DNA of 64,000 nucleotides, taken from NCBI RefSeq assembly GCF_964019515.1, contig NZ_OZ026452.1, forward strand, positions 868,001-932,000, given 5' to 3'. Each line of letters begins with the position of its first letter. The stretch's first letter is position 1. Positions 1 to 10,982 of this stretch are shown here, piece after piece. Source of the DNA: Serratia symbiotica (Periphyllus acericola). GTDB taxonomy: Bacteria; Pseudomonadota; Gammaproteobacteria; Enterobacterales; Enterobacteriaceae. The notes beneath the pieces were generated by a model. The model was not told the DNA's origin and searched no databases. It saw only the letters and a program-made list of their open reading frames with translations. The position numbers and the translations under genes are program-made.

Positions 1-45
1 CGCCCTTTAAGCTACGGCCCCCTGTCTCTGCTTGTCGCTCAGACG

Positions 46-250
46 CTACTTCTCAGGATCGTTGAATCCCATTATCCCGGTGAAAATGAAGCCGACGATA
101 ACCGTAATCACCATCCCCTCCAGATACAGCATCACCTTCCCTGAGACGATAGTTAACGTTAAAGGTAAACCTGATATACCGAAAGTGATCACCGTCGCTA
201 CTTTCTAATAGCTGATCAATGCGCCGCCCACCGCGCCAAAATCTGTGTTG
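46..250 (-). pseudogene. murP: murP remnant (PTS MurNAc EIIBC component, C-terminus)
   Basis: Reading the minus strand down to a TAG at 46-48 gives a hydrophobic tail ending in a PTS EIIC-like motif (TGIMGFNDPEK). It lies directly downstream of the murQ remnant in the same direction, matching the enterobacterial murQ-murP order. The family phosphorylates and imports N-acetylmuramic acid. Only about 65 codons are visible and no open frame continues upstream toward murQ, so this is a decayed tail. The assignment rests on position plus a weak C-terminal resemblance. Confidence 0.5.
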
Positions 251-280
251 CCAGTGTCGTTGTCTTTTCCATCTCCTGAT

Positions 281-2050
<1,770 letters not shown>

Positions 2051-2125
2051 GCGGTACACGATAGAAATCGTCTTTTTTCTCGGCATCATAAAGATACGTT
2101 TTATCGCGTTTCGTACTGCTATAGA
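2051..2125 (-). pseudogene. ycgL: ycgL remnant (N-terminus only)
   Basis: The minus strand reads CVIYSSTKRDKTYLYDAEKKD then DFYRVP, the N-terminal core of YcgL (DUF709). YcgL normally sits divergent from minC, as here. The gene runs into IS copy A at 2050 and the rest is absent. The expected initiator is ATT rather than ATG, so the start also appears lost. Confidence 0.8.
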
Positions 2126-2272
2126 TCACGCAAAGAATTTTATTAACTCTATTTAATTAAGACATCGTCTTGCCTGGGCATAACTCTGACTATAACATGT
2201 TTAATACATCGGCATATCGCACCCCAAGTGGTATTCTGGGGTTTTAACGTTGCTTAGACTGAGTCAAGATAA

Positions 2273-2953
2273 ATGTCACAATCGCCAATTGAGCTAAAAG
2301 GCAGCAGTTTTACCCTATCGGTTGTTCGTTTGTACACTTCAGAACCCGAGGTAATACATCAAGCGTTACTGGAAAAAGTGGAGCAAGCGCCCAGCTTTTT
2401 GAATAACGCACCTGTTGTTATTAACGTTGCAACGCTGGATAGCGATGCGAACTGGACAGAACTTCAGCAGGCTGTCGAGGCAGCAGGTTTGCGCGTGGTT
2501 GGCGTCAGCGGTTGCCGAGTTGAGCGACAAAAGCAGGCGATAATGCAGGCCGGGCTGCCAATACTTAACGAAGGCAAAAGCCAGAAGATGGACGCGCGAG
2601 ACACAGTGGAGGAAAATCCCCCCACCAAGGCACGTATCATCGATACGCCGGTACGCTCCGGCCAACAGATTTATGCCCGAAATAGCGATCTGATCGTTGC
2701 CAGCAGCGTCAGCGCTGGTGCTGAGCTGATTGCCGATGGCAATATTCACATCTACGGCATGATGCGTGGTCGTGCTCTGGCTGGTGCATCTGGCGATACC
2801 CAGTGCCAGATTTTTTGCATGCACCTGGGGGCTGAGCTAGTCTCTATCGCAGGGCAGTACTGGTTGAGCGACCAGATCCCGTTAGATTACCTTGGGCAGG
2901 CAGTACAGTTTAGCCTGTTCGATAACGCTTTAACCATACAACGTCTAAAATAA
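2273..2953 (+). CDS. minC: septum site-determining protein MinC
   Basis: This 226-residue protein is close to the 231 of E. coli MinC. MinC is the FtsZ antagonist recruited to the membrane by MinD, and with MinE it confines the Z-ring to mid-cell. The N-terminal half (about 1-105) is the FtsZ-inhibiting domain. After a charged linker (about 106-125), the C-terminal beta-helix shows [13 protein letters not shown] and the GANVHIYG-like run [20 protein letters not shown] that binds MinD. minD follows 25 bp downstream, giving a minCDE operon. The frame is intact and the start is the ATG after an AAGAT-type upstream region. Confidence 0.95.
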   Translation: MSQSPIELKGSSFTLSVVRLYTSEPEVIHQALLEKVEQAPSFLNNAPVVINVATLDSDANWTELQQAVEAAGLRVVGVSGCRVERQKQAIMQAGLPILNEGKSQKMDARDTVEENPPTKARIIDTPVRSGQQIYARNSDLIVASSVSAGAELIADGNIHIYGMMRGRALAGASGDTQCQIFCMHLGAELVSIAGQYWLSDQIPLDYLGQAVQFSLFDNALTIQRLK

Positions 2954-2978
2954 GCCCTTTTGACAAGGAATCCATTTC

Positions 2979-3791
2979 ATGGCACGCATTATTGTTGTTA
3001 CATCGGGTAAGGGAGGGGTTGGTAAGACCACCTCAAGCGCGGCCATTGCTACCGGCCTCGCCCAGAAAGGCAAGAAAACCGTGGTGATCGATTTTGATAT
3101 CGGCTTGCGTAACCTTGACCTGATCATGGGTTGCGAACGTCGGGTAGTGTATGATTTCGTTAACGTCATTCAAGGTGATGCCACGCTGAACCAAGCGTTA
3201 ATCAAGGATAAACGCACTGAAAATCTTTATATCCTACCGGCGTCACAAACACGCGACAAAGACGCACTGACCCGTGAAGGCGTTGAAAAAATCCTCAACG
3301 ATTTAGGTAAAATGGATTTTGACTTTGTGGTCTGTGATTCGCCAGCTGGCATAGAAACTGGCGCACTGATGGCGCTTTATTTCGCTGATGAAGCGATCAT
3401 TACCACCAACCCGGAAGTGTCCTCCGTCCGCGATTCTGATCGTATCCTGGGCATTCTGTCTTCCAAATCCCGTCGCGCTGAAAAAGGCGAATCGCCGATC
3501 AAGGAACACCTGTTGCTCACCCGCTACAACCCTGGGCGCGTTAGCAGTGGCGACATGCTGAGCATGGAAGACGTGCTGGAGATCTTGTGTATTCCACTGC
3601 TGGGCGTAATCCCCGAAGACCAGTCCGTGCTGCGCGCGTCTAACCAAGGCGAACCGGTTATCCTGGATGCCGAATCAGATGCTGGTAAAGCCTATGACGA
3701 CACCGTTAGACGCTTGTTAGGAGAAGACCGTCCGTACCGCTTCATTGAAGAAGAGAAAAAGGGTTTCCTTAAACGCCTTTTTGGGGGATAA
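2979..3791 (+). CDS. minD: septum site-determining ATPase MinD
   Basis: This 270-residue ParA/MinD-type ATPase is full length. The deviant Walker A GKGGVGKTT (residues 10-18) has the signature Lys, and the switch II region reads VCDSPAGIE near 120. The C-terminal amphipathic membrane-targeting helix is present (EEEKKGFLKRLFGG). ATP-bound MinD coats the membrane, recruits MinC and oscillates with MinE. It sits between minC and minE with tight spacing (minE starts 4 bp after the stop), and an AAGGAATCC-type ribosome site precedes the ATG. Confidence 0.97.
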   Translation: MARIIVVTSGKGGVGKTTSSAAIATGLAQKGKKTVVIDFDIGLRNLDLIMGCERRVVYDFVNVIQGDATLNQALIKDKRTENLYILPASQTRDKDALTREGVEKILNDLGKMDFDFVVCDSPAGIETGALMALYFADEAIITTNPEVSSVRDSDRILGILSSKSRRAEKGESPIKEHLLLTRYNPGRVSSGDMLSMEDVLEILCIPLLGVIPEDQSVLRASNQGEPVILDAESDAGKAYDDTVRRLLGEDRPYRFIEEEKKGFLKRLFGG

Positions 3792-3794
3792 ACC

Positions 3795-4064
3795 ATGGCC
3801 TTATTAGACTTCTTTCTATCCCGCAAAAAACAGACGGCCAATATTGCTAAGGAGCGGCTACAGATTATCGTCGCAGAGCGCCGTCGCGGAGACAGCGAAC
3901 CTCCATACCTGCCTGATTTGAAGCGCGATATTCTGGCAGTGATTTACAAATATATTCAGATCGATCCTGAAATGCTGCATGTGCAGTTTGAGCAGAAAGA
4001 CCATGATATTTCGGTGCTTGAACTCAACGTAACATTGCCGGAGCCGGAAGACACAGGTAAATGA
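3795..4064 (+). CDS. minE: MinD ATPase topological specificity factor MinE
   Basis: The 89 residues match the E. coli family length of 88. The N-terminal membrane/MinD-contact segment ([23 protein letters not shown]) overlaps the conversion helix, and the dimerisation domain includes [15 protein letters not shown]. MinE stimulates MinD ATP hydrolysis and drives pole-to-pole oscillation. It is the last gene of minCDE. A broken IS copy begins about 100 bp after its stop, so the downstream end of the operon has been disturbed although the gene itself is intact. Confidence 0.97.
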   Translation: MALLDFFLSRKKQTANIAKERLQIIVAERRRGDSEPPYLPDLKRDILAVIYKYIQIDPEMLHVQFEQKDHDISVLELNVTLPEPEDTGK

Positions 4065-4166
4065 GGACGATTCATAAGCCCACTCTATAGTGTTTAGGGG
4101 GGGGTTTTACAGAGTGCAGATAAGTCAAGAATGTGAGCATTTAGCGGTTTTCCATCCATTTATACA

Positions 4167-4660
4167 GGCGTTGTTGAATAAATCAAACTTTTGGCAGGCA
4201 CGAGGATCAGATCAATCTCCTTCTGTCAAAATAGCGACGTTCCGTGGCCAAGCAAAAGTTCAACATCACCAACTGGAAGGCTTACAACAACGCCCTTACC
4301 ACTCGGGGTTCACTCACTTTCTGGGTGGATAAAACGGCACTCCACGCCTGGTACTGCGAGGCAAAGCCATTTATACCTTAAATGACAGGTTCTTATATTA
4401 TCGACATAACTAAAGCAGCGGGTGTTTTTTCATTGAAATCCCTGAGTCATCTTATTGACATCGTGTATGAGGGACGACTCAAGTGGATAAAAGATCCTTC
4501 GTGGTGCGGTACACCCATCCACTCACGGAATTTATTTCCTGATAAGGTTCTCTTCAGAAAATATACTTAATCCAACGGTTTTTGTTTCTTCAAGGCGTTG
4601 CCTTAAAGGTGCCCATTTAGGGGACTATTTTATTCCAAATTCGATTTATTCAACAAAGCC
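4167..4660 (+). mobile_element. IS903-like element, copy B, core replaced
   Basis: The left IS end and the first about 200 bp (transposase start reads VAKQKFNIT, the MAK sublineage) run from 4167 to about 4368. The right end (tattccaaattcgatttattcaacaaagcc and preceding bases) occupies about 4598-4660. Between them about 230 bp are not IS sequence and contain a 62-codon frame (4382-4570) with no family resemblance I recognise. The 10-mer ccatttatac lies just outside the left end (4156-4165) and again where IS homology stops (4367-4376), suggesting a recombination or insertion junction. Confidence 0.75.
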
Positions 4661-4667
4661 CATAAAC

Positions 4668-5114
4668 ATGTCACTACTCCCTTTTTGGCAACAGAAAACC
4701 TTGGAGGAAATGTCAGAACAACAGTGGGAATCGCTATGCGATGGCTGTGGGCAATGCTGCCTGAATAAGCTGCTTGACGAAGATACCGACGAGATTTATT
4801 TCACCAACGTGGCTTGCAATCAGCTCAATATCAAATCCTGCCAGTGCAGTAACTACGCGCACCGCTTCGAGTCGGAAGAAGATTGTATCAAACTGACGCG
4901 TGAAAATCTCACCACCTTTGACTGGTTGCCGTCAACCTGCGCTTACCGCCTGATCGGCGAAGGTAAACCGCTATTCCCGTGGCACCCGCTCATCAGTGGC
5001 TCTAAGGCGGCAATGCACGGCGAGCGCATTACGGTACGCTATATTGCAGTACCCGAGAGCGAGGTGGTTGATTGGCAAGATCATATTTTGAATAAGCAAG
5101 GCTGGGCAAGGTGA
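4668..5114 (+). CDS. ycgN: UPF0260 cysteine-cluster protein YcgN
   Basis: This 148-residue protein matches the YcgN/UPF0260 family. The N-terminal cluster CDGCGQCC (residues 25-32) plus later Cys residues (SCQCSNY near 62, STCAYR near 90) suit a metal or Fe-S binding (CxxCxxxC, YkgJ-type) fold. The biochemical function is not established. In enterobacteria it lies near ycgL and minCDE, as here. The frame is full length despite the IS remnant ending 7 bp before the ATG, so its native promoter has probably been removed or replaced. Confidence 0.88.
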   Translation: MSLLPFWQQKTLEEMSEQQWESLCDGCGQCCLNKLLDEDTDEIYFTNVACNQLNIKSCQCSNYAHRFESEEDCIKLTRENLTTFDWLPSTCAYRLIGEGKPLFPWHPLISGSKAAMHGERITVRYIAVPESEVVDWQDHILNKQGWAR

Positions 5115-5115
5115 A

Positions 5116-5232
5116 TATACCCTAAATAATTCGAGTTGCAGCAAGGCGGCGACATAATCGATCTCCAGAAGCCTATGTCAGTAAGTAACTGGGTGAGAGA
5201 GGAAAGCTAATGCTGAAGTATGACAGATATAG
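5116..5232. repeat. ERIC/IRU-type palindromic repeat
   Basis: The unit begins with tataccctaaataattcg and carries the ERIC2-like core agtaagtaactgggtgag, ending in gaagtatgacagatata. About 117 bp separates ycgN from the convergent dsbB. Related copies lie at 13919, 23637 and 55139. Such repeats can fold into long hairpins in transcripts. Confidence 0.75.
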
Positions 5233-5309
5233 ATAATTTAAACGTGAAGCTGGTGGGGCCAGCACAGTGGAGAGAGGGGCGGTATTTCATGCTGTCCATC
5301 GGGGGGATT

Positions 5310-5840
5310 TTAACGGCCAAACAGATCGCGGCGGCATGTGCGAACAAACTGCGCAAGCAGCATCATCACCGCAACCACCAGACAAACGGCGAAGATACAG
5401 ACAAGCCATTGTGGCATCGTCAATGTCAGGAATGACCACTGGTGAGCGGCACAGTCGCCGGAAGCGTAGAACACCGCTGGCAGCAATTTATCCAATAGCA
5501 ACCAGGATGGAAAGGTAACGAAGAAATCACAGGTACTCGACGGTGACGGATGCAGTTGGATCATGGTGTGCTTCCACGCCATCTGTACCCCTTGCCAAGC
5601 GCTGTAGATCCACAGCAGGATCGCCAAATAGCGCAGTGGCGATTTCGGGGCGAAAGCGCCGACTAGCGCTGCGCCAAGAATACCAAATAGCGCGCAACGC
5701 TCGTAGATGCACATCACACAGGGTTGCAGCAGCATAACGTGCTGGAAATAGAGCACGGCTAATTCCAGCAGCAGTGCGGCGATAGCCATCAGCAGCCAAG
5801 CCACACGGCCTTGTGAGCAGTGTTTAAAGAATTGCAACAT
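5310..5840 (-). CDS. dsbB: disulfide bond formation protein DsbB
   Basis: This 176-residue four-helix inner-membrane protein matches the E. coli length. DsbB reoxidises periplasmic DsbA and passes electrons to ubiquinone. The first redox pair CVMC sits at residues 41-44 with the quinone-contact Arg in YERC. The second pair is Cys in SSTCDFF (about 104) and SGDCAAH (about 130). The C-terminal motif RRDLFGR is conserved. It follows the dead nhaB on the same strand, the usual nhaB-dsbB order. No inactivating change is seen. Confidence 0.95.
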   Translation of the reverse strand: MLQFFKHCSQGRVAWLLMAIAALLLELAVLYFQHVMLLQPCVMCIYERCALFGILGAALVGAFAPKSPLRYLAILLWIYSAWQGVQMAWKHTMIQLHPSPSSTCDFFVTFPSWLLLDKLLPAVFYASGDCAAHQWSFLTLTMPQWLVCIFAVCLVVAVMMLLAQFVRTCRRDLFGR

Positions 5841-5953
5841 AATATTTATTGTTCCACACAGTAAGCACCAAAGGATGCAGTGTAAACCAATTTAACTCCT
5901 TTCTGACAGTCACTTAGCGCTGCACCAGCGCAAAATATTCACGGGAAGGAGTG

Positions 5954-7047
5954 TTAATGCTGATCGATCAGCGGCTGGGCCAACCAATGCCATTTTGCTA
6001 GTAGGTCAGTCATTGGCGCCAAGGTAAACTGTACGCACAGTAGGCCAGCTAGAGTGAATACGACAGTATAGGGCAAAGCCATCCACACCATATGGCCATA
6101 AGATAAATGCACCAACGGTGCCAACGCTGAAGTCAGCAGAAACAGAAAAGCTGCTTGGCCATTCGGCGCTGCGACTGAAGGCAGGTTAGTGCCGGTATTG
6201 ATGGCGACTGCCAACATTTCGAACTGCTCCAGTTGCAAGGCACAGCTCTCAAAGGCAGCACGCGCTTCATTGATTTAGACAGTGCCAACAAAAACGTTGT
6301 GACGATAGCAGGCCGTTAAACAGATAAAACAGCGACAACTGAGAGGCTGGGAAAGCCTGTAAGACATATTGGATCACCGGGTTTAACAGATGCTGGTCAA
6401 TAATCACCGCTACCACAGTGAAGAATACAGTCAGTAGGGCGGTGAAAGGCAAAGCTTCTTAGAAGGCTTTGCCGATAGCGTGTTCATCGGTCACTCAGGA
6501 CAGCGAGGTGGTTAGAATGATCACCAACAGACCAATCAAGCCCACCTCAGCTAGGTGAAACGCCAATGCCAACACTAGCCAAACGCCGATCAGCGCCTGG
6601 AGCACCAGTTTGAGCTGCTCTTGCTTGCTGCGGCCAGCGCTGGCATTTCGATCGAACGCTTTTAGAACCTCGCGCAGCGGTTCGGGCAAAGGGGTACCGT
6701 AACTAAAGAGGTTGAAACGCTTGACCAACAGGCATACCAGTAGACCGCACGCCAGCACAGGCAGCGTTACCGGTGCCATACGCAGGAAGAAATCGATAAA
6801 TCCCCAACCGGCACTTTTGGCGATGATCAGGTTTTGTGGTTCGCCGACCATAGTCATCACGCCGCCTAGTGCAGTGCAGACACCCGCATGCATCAACAGG
6901 CGGCGCAAAAAGGCCAGGAATTGTTCCAGCTTCTGTTTACGTTCGTTAGAGCTAAAGCTGTTGACATCGCCGATATTACTATCGCTGTCTGCCTGGTTGG
7001 ACGTCACGTTGTGATAGATAGAATAAAAGCCAGTGGCAACGCTGATC
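5954..7047 (-). pseudogene. nhaB: nhaB remnant (Na+/H+ antiporter)
   Basis: Minus-strand fragments cover the C-terminal two thirds of Nha[21 protein letters not shown] then PQNLIIA (near 6870), [16 protein letters not shown] (near 6540), [11 protein letters not shown] near 6440, and [20 protein letters not shown] near 6190. Frameshifts and stops interrupt the frame near 6490 and 6270. The 5' third is missing beyond IS copy C at 7048. NhaB exports Na+ at alkaline pH; its loss fits a stable host-cell environment. Confidence 0.92.
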
Positions 7048-8095
7048 GGCTTTGTTGAATAAATCAGATTAAGAGTCCCGTGAATGGGCAGCTTTCAGGC
7101 AAGGCGTACACTGTCTGGCATACCGGCTAGCGTCATCTTGTTTAGTGAACAGATCATGGCCAGCGCCTCTGCAACTTGCCCATCATAATCTCGCAGCGAC
7201 AGGTGACCACCAAATAGCTGTTTTACTCTGTACCTCGCTGTTGCCGCTATCGAACGTCGGTGGTAGCCTGTGATACTTTTCCACCGTGTGTTGTCTCGGG
7301 TAAGGCGCTGGTTCGCCACTGCTTGATTTCGCTCTGCATAGTCTGCCGACCAATAACGGGCTCCGCTGCTGGGCGGTATTAACACCTTGAGCTTCTTGCC
7401 CCTTAACTCATCATCACACACTCGCGTATCCTAAGCCCGATCCGCCGAGGCGACTTTGATTTTACGGTACCTCTGACGGATGAGACCTGGGAAGGCTTCG
7501 GTATCGGTGACATTGCTCAAAGAAAGGTCAGCACAGATGACCTCATGTGTTTCTGTATCTACGGCCAAATGCAGTTTTCGCCAGATCCGCCGTTTTTCCT
7601 GACCGTGTTTTTTTACCTTCCACTCGCCTTCACCCAACACGTTGAGCCCGCTAGAGTCGATAACGAGGTGCGCAATTTCACCCGGCGTTGGGGTTTTAAA
7701 CGGGACATGGCCGGACTTTGCCCGCTTACTGATGCAGGTGTCGTCCAGGCAGTTCAACGGCACTTTGATCAGTGTGACAATGGAGTCGACGAAGCCCTGG
7801 AGGGCGTGAAGTGTCAGGCCGAAAATCCATTTCAGCATCAATACGCTGGTAATTGCCATATCGGAATAATGTGGTGGGCGACCACGCAGAGAAGGTTTTG
7901 CCTCGCAGTACCAGGCGTGAAGTGCCGTTTCATCCCCCCAGCAAGTGAGTGAATCCCGAGTGATCAGGGCGTTTTTGTAAGCCTTCCAGTTGGTGATGTT
8001 GAACTTTTGCTGGGCCACGGAATGTCGCTATGTTGACAGAAGGAGAGTGATCTGATCCTCGTGCCGGCCAAATGTTCTATTTATTCAACAACGCC
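7048..8095 (-). mobile_element. IS903-like (IS5 family) element, copy C, best preserved
   Basis: The ends are GGCTTTGTTGAATAAATC at 7048 and the inverted GGCGTTGTTGAATAAATa-like end at 8095, spanning 1048 bp. The only internal break of the transposase is the shared amber codon, so this is the closest copy to the master sequence. The flanks (acgctgatc versus ggtaagcgg) do not match. nhaB lies on one side and IS66/hexR debris on the other, consistent with recombination at the IS rather than simple insertion. Confidence 0.93.
7095..8018 (-). pseudogene. IS903-type transposase split by an amber codon and lacking the catalytic Glu
   Basis: Two in-frame halves are seen: 195 residues from the GTG at 8018 (VAQQKFNIT through KVASADRA), then TAG at about 7431, then DTRVCDDELRGKK to the stop at 7095. 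IS903 transposase reads ADGAYDTR here, so the amber replaces Tyr next to the second catalytic Asp. The first catalytic Asp (HLVIDSSG) is present. The YREK signature Y-x2-R-x3-E-x6-K reads YHRRSIAATARYRVK, so Glu is Ala. By family knowledge this protein could not transpose even if the amber were read through. Confidence 0.9.
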
Positions 8096-8195
8096 GGTAA
8101 GCGGGTCAACACATCGCGCAACCAGATCTACAGGTCGTGACCATTGAGTTTGGCGGTTTCCAGCAGGATCAGTATAGCTGGGTTCCATTTTCCAA
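8096..8195 (-). pseudogene. IS66-family transposase remnant (C-terminus)
   Basis: The minus strand reads LLETAKLNGHDL, a stop, then IWLRDVLTRLP, matching the C-terminal ETAKLNGVDPxAWLxDVLxRL motif of IS66 transposases. Only about 30 codons remain, between IS copy C and the hexR remnant. Confidence 0.7.
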
Positions 8196-8208
8196 GCGAA
8201 CCCTTGCC

Positions 8209-8465
8209 TTAATCAAAAGGTGATTCTTGGAGCGTTTCCGCTTCCTTGAACCGTTGCAAGTTATCTCTGAATTTAGCCCCTCTGCGCAGGGTAAAATCAG
8301 TAGCCAATACGTCAATGAGCGTTAATTGCGCGATGCGTGACACTATAGGCAGAGTCAATGTCGGTCTCCTCCGGCAAATCAAGTAGTAAAGCTGGGGTAG
8401 ACGCATAAGACAAAGGGGAATCACGCGCGGAAATGGCAGATTGGCTCAGTAGCGCTAGATGGTGA
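8209..8465 (-). pseudogene. hexR: hexR remnant (RpiR-family regulator of central carbon genes)
   Basis: The minus strand reads RDSPLSYASTPALLLDLPEE then, in a shifted frame, MPIVSRIAQLTLIDVLATDF and TLRRGAKFRDNLQR to the stop at 8209. This is the C-terminal sugar-phosphate-sensing SIS half of HexR. The HTH half is not visible upstream. HexR represses zwf, edd and others in response to KDPG and is normally divergent from zwf, as here. A frameshift near 8350 and the missing N-terminus mark it as dead. Confidence 0.85.
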
Positions 8466-8678
8466 TGGATACTTTCCAGCATATTTATATATACCGGTCA
8501 TAGGTCATAATATGAGTGTTGTCTGGCTTTCATCAGGGGATTGTTGGAGAAAAAGACAGAAAGTCACCATTTTCTGCGCCTTCGGCGGCATTCCGCCTGC
8601 CGTGGCGAACGCTAACACGAGAAGCTTAAGGCTTCTTAATCCAAGTTTACTGGTCGTAGTTAAAGAGAGTACATTATG

Positions 8679-8918
8679 CTGTGTCCGGTAATGGCAGGTA
8701 AGCTCTTCTGGCGGTCATTTGAACGCGCATCAAGGCTACGCGTGAGCTTTGCTAGGTGGCCAAATAAGTAGGGGAATGTTCAAATGTCCCAGCCTTACGG
8801 GACGCGTCCCCAAAGCCGGTACTCAACGTTGTCGATCCTGAACATAGGTTCCGCCTCCTCCGCCTTGATTACCGGCTTTTGGATCTGCCACGCTGCCATG
8901 GTCAATGGCCGGACACAG
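8679..8918. repeat. Dispersed MITE-like repeat R1, copy a
   Basis: About 240 bp is bounded by inverted ends CTGTGTCCGG and CCGGACACAG. It is similar along most of its length to 56168-56430 and, in part, to 20969-21114 (shared blocks include ggccaaataag, cccaaagc.ggtactc..cgttgtcg and ccttgatta.cggctttt). No transposase is encoded. It sits 48 bp upstream of the zwf start and an open frame can read through it into zwf, but that extension is not native. Confidence 0.7.
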
Positions 8919-8926
8919 TATAGTAA

Positions 8927-8941
8927 TGTAAGAAAATTACA
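8927..8941. promoter_or_regulatory. Probable HexR operator upstream of zwf
   Basis: TGTAAGAAAATTACA at 8927-8941 is a near-palindrome. It matches the gammaproteobacterial HexR consensus (TGTARTWWWATTACA) at all but about one position. It ends 25 bp before the zwf ATG, the expected place. The cognate regulator next door is a pseudogene. Confidence 0.6.
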
Positions 8942-8966
8942 AATATCCTGCAACAAGGAGAGCAAC

Positions 8967-10442
8967 ATGGCGGTAACTTCTACATCCCAAGCCTGTGACT
9001 TGGTTACTTTTGGCGCGAAAGGCGATTTGGCACGTCGTAAGCTGCTGCCTTCCCTATACCAGTTGGAGAAAGCCGGGTACATCCACCCGGATACACGGAT
9101 TATCGGCGTTGGCCGTGCCGATTGGGATAGAAAAGCCTACACTGAGGTGGTGAAAGAAGCCCTTGACACCTTTATGCAGGAAAAACTGGATGATAAAATC
9201 TGGGCCGCGCTGAGCGCACGCTTGGACTTCTGCAACCTTGATGTGAACGACAGTAAGAATTTTACCAAGCTAGGTCACATGCTGGATCAAAAGCATCGTA
9301 CCACCATCAACTATTTTGCTATGCCGCCAAGTACTTTCGGTGCGATTTGCCAAGGGCTAGGTAAAACCAAACTGAATCAGGAGTCGGCGCGTGTGGTGAT
9401 GGAAAAGCCGCTGGGCACCGACCTGGCGTCCTGTCGCGTGATCAACGATCAAGTTGCGGAGTACTTCAATGAATCACAGGTCTATCGTATCGACCACTAT
9501 CTTGGCAAAGAAACAGTATTGAACCTGCTGGCGTTGCGGTTTGCCAACTCGTTGTTCGCTTCTAACTGGGACAACCGCACTATCAATTCCGTGCAAATCA
9601 CCGTGGCGGAAGAAGTGGGTATTAAAGGGCGATGGGGCTACTTTGACCAGGCTGGCCAGATGCGCGACATGATCCAGAACCACTTGCTGCAAATCTTGAC
9701 CATGATCGCTATGTCGCCTCCGGTAGATTTGTCGGCTGACCGCATCCGCGATGAGAAGGTGAAGGTACTGCGTTCGCTGCGCCCTATTGATCAGACCAAT
9801 GTGCATGAAACCACTGTGCGCGGGCAGTACACCGCTGGCTTCGTTCATGGCAAAAAGGTACCGGGCTATCTGGAAGAGGAGGGGGCGAACAAAAACAGCC
9901 ACACTGAAACCTTCGTCTCAATCCGCGTGGATATCGATAACTGGCGGTGGGCTGGGGTGCCGTTCTACCTACGTACCGGTAAACGCCTGCCGACCAAATG
10001 TTCAGAAGTGGTGGTGTACTTCAAAAACCCACCGCTCAACTTGTTCAGCGATTCTTATCAGCAACTGCCGCAGAACAAGTTAACCATTCGCCTTCAACCG
10101 GATGAAGGCATTGAGATCCAGGTGCTGAATAAATTACCTGGGCTGGATCATAAGCACCGTCTGCAAACCAGCAAGTTGGATTTGAGCTTCTCTGAGACAT
10201 TCAATCAGGAACACGTAGCGGATGCCTATGAGCGCTTGCTGCTAGAAAGCATGCGTGGCATTCAAGCGCTGTTTGTACGCCGTGACGAAGTGGAAGAAGC
10301 TTGGAAGTGGGTTGACTCTATCATGAATGCCTGGAAGGAGGACAACGAGGCACCTAAGCCATATCAGGCTGGCACTTGGGGTCCCATAGCCTCGGTGGCG
10401 ATGATTACCCGCGATGGCCGTTCCTGGAACGAGTTCCAATAA
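8967..10442 (+). CDS. zwf: glucose-6-phosphate 1-dehydrogenase
   Basis: The 491 residues from the ATG at 8967 (MAVTSTSQACDLV, preceded by AAGGAGAGC) equal the E. coli length. A longer in-frame ATG at 8784 lies inside repeat R1 and is rejected. The enzyme oxidises G6P to 6-phosphogluconolactone with NADP+, entering the oxidative pentose phosphate route. The nucleotide-binding loop GAKGDLARRKLLPSLY and the catalytic RIDHYLGKE are intact. No edd or eda follows. Regulation probably included HexR through the site at 8927, now without its repressor. Confidence 0.97.
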   Translation: MAVTSTSQACDLVTFGAKGDLARRKLLPSLYQLEKAGYIHPDTRIIGVGRADWDRKAYTEVVKEALDTFMQEKLDDKIWAALSARLDFCNLDVNDSKNFTKLGHMLDQKHRTTINYFAMPPSTFGAICQGLGKTKLNQESARVVMEKPLGTDLASCRVINDQVAEYFNESQVYRIDHYLGKETVLNLLALRFANSLFASNWDNRTINSVQITVAEEVGIKGRWGYFDQAGQMRDMIQNHLLQILTMIAMSPPVDLSADRIRDEKVKVLRSLRPIDQTNVHETTVRGQYTAGFVHGKKVPGYLEEEGANKNSHTETFVSIRVDIDNWRWAGVPFYLRTGKRLPTKCSEVVVYFKNPPLNLFSDSYQQLPQNKLTIRLQPDEGIEIQVLNKLPGLDHKHRLQTSKLDLSFSETFNQEHVADAYERLLLESMRGIQALFVRRDEVEEAWKWVDSIMNAWKEDNEAPKPYQAGTWGPIASVAMITRDGRSWNEFQ

Positions 10443-10504
10443 CACACGGCTTTTGGGGCGTGGCACTATCCTGCCGCTGTTGTGCATGCGGTGTTTTCAC
10501 CGCT

Positions 10505-10849
10505 TTACAGTGCCGCGATAATCTTGATTTCAACCTTGTACTTCGGGTTCATCAATTGTGCCTGCACGGTGCAGCGCACCGGCGCATTGCCAGCGACCAC
10601 CCAGGCATCCCAGGCGGCGTTAATGGCGGCAAAATCGGCAGCATCGGCCAGGAAAATGGTGGTGTCCAGAATGCGGATCTTGTCCGAACCGACCGGTGCC
10701 AACAGTAGGTCTATGGTGGTCAGCGTGCTAGCGGTTTGCGCAGTAGCGTCTTCATCCAGATTTTCCGGTACGCTGGTGTAGTAGGGGGTATCATGGTGTA
10801 CTACGGCTTCGGACCAGAGAGTATCGGGATCAATTCGTTCGATGTTCAT
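10505..10849 (-). CDS. yoaB: RidA/YjgF-family protein YoaB
   Basis: The 114 residues start at the ATG at 10849 behind GGAGAT; a longer upstream frame is not conserved. It resembles E. coli YoaB throughout (NIERIDPDTLWSEAVVHHDT; RILDTTIFLADAADFAAINA; NAPVRCTVQAQLMNPKYKVE). The Arg in APVRCTV is the RidA-family active-site Arg. The family hydrolyses reactive enamine/imine intermediates, but the substrate of this member is unknown. It is divergent from yoaA, as in E. coli. Confidence 0.92.
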   Translation of the reverse strand: MNIERIDPDTLWSEAVVHHDTPYYTSVPENLDEDATAQTASTLTTIDLLLAPVGSDKIRILDTTIFLADAADFAAINAAWDAWVVAGNAPVRCTVQAQLMNPKYKVEIKIIAAL

Positions 10850-10982
10850 TGGGTTATCTCCATGCCTATTTCCGCTGAGAGTACGACAGCCAGCGGTGGA
10901 AATAGGTAGTGATAAAGTCGATGGTAGCGGCGTGGCAGGGCTTGGCTTAATCAACGTTGAATGACACCGACAGAGAAATAGT

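Noticed and set aside
7425..7436. Recoding or read-through of the shared TAG in the IS transposase
   Set aside because: The same copies lack the catalytic Glu, so a read-through product would still be inactive; no recoding signal is apparent.
8784..8966. Possible 61-codon N-terminal extension of zwf
   Set aside because: It is translated repeat R1 and lacks family similarity; the ATG at 8967 has a good ribosome site and gives the exact family length.
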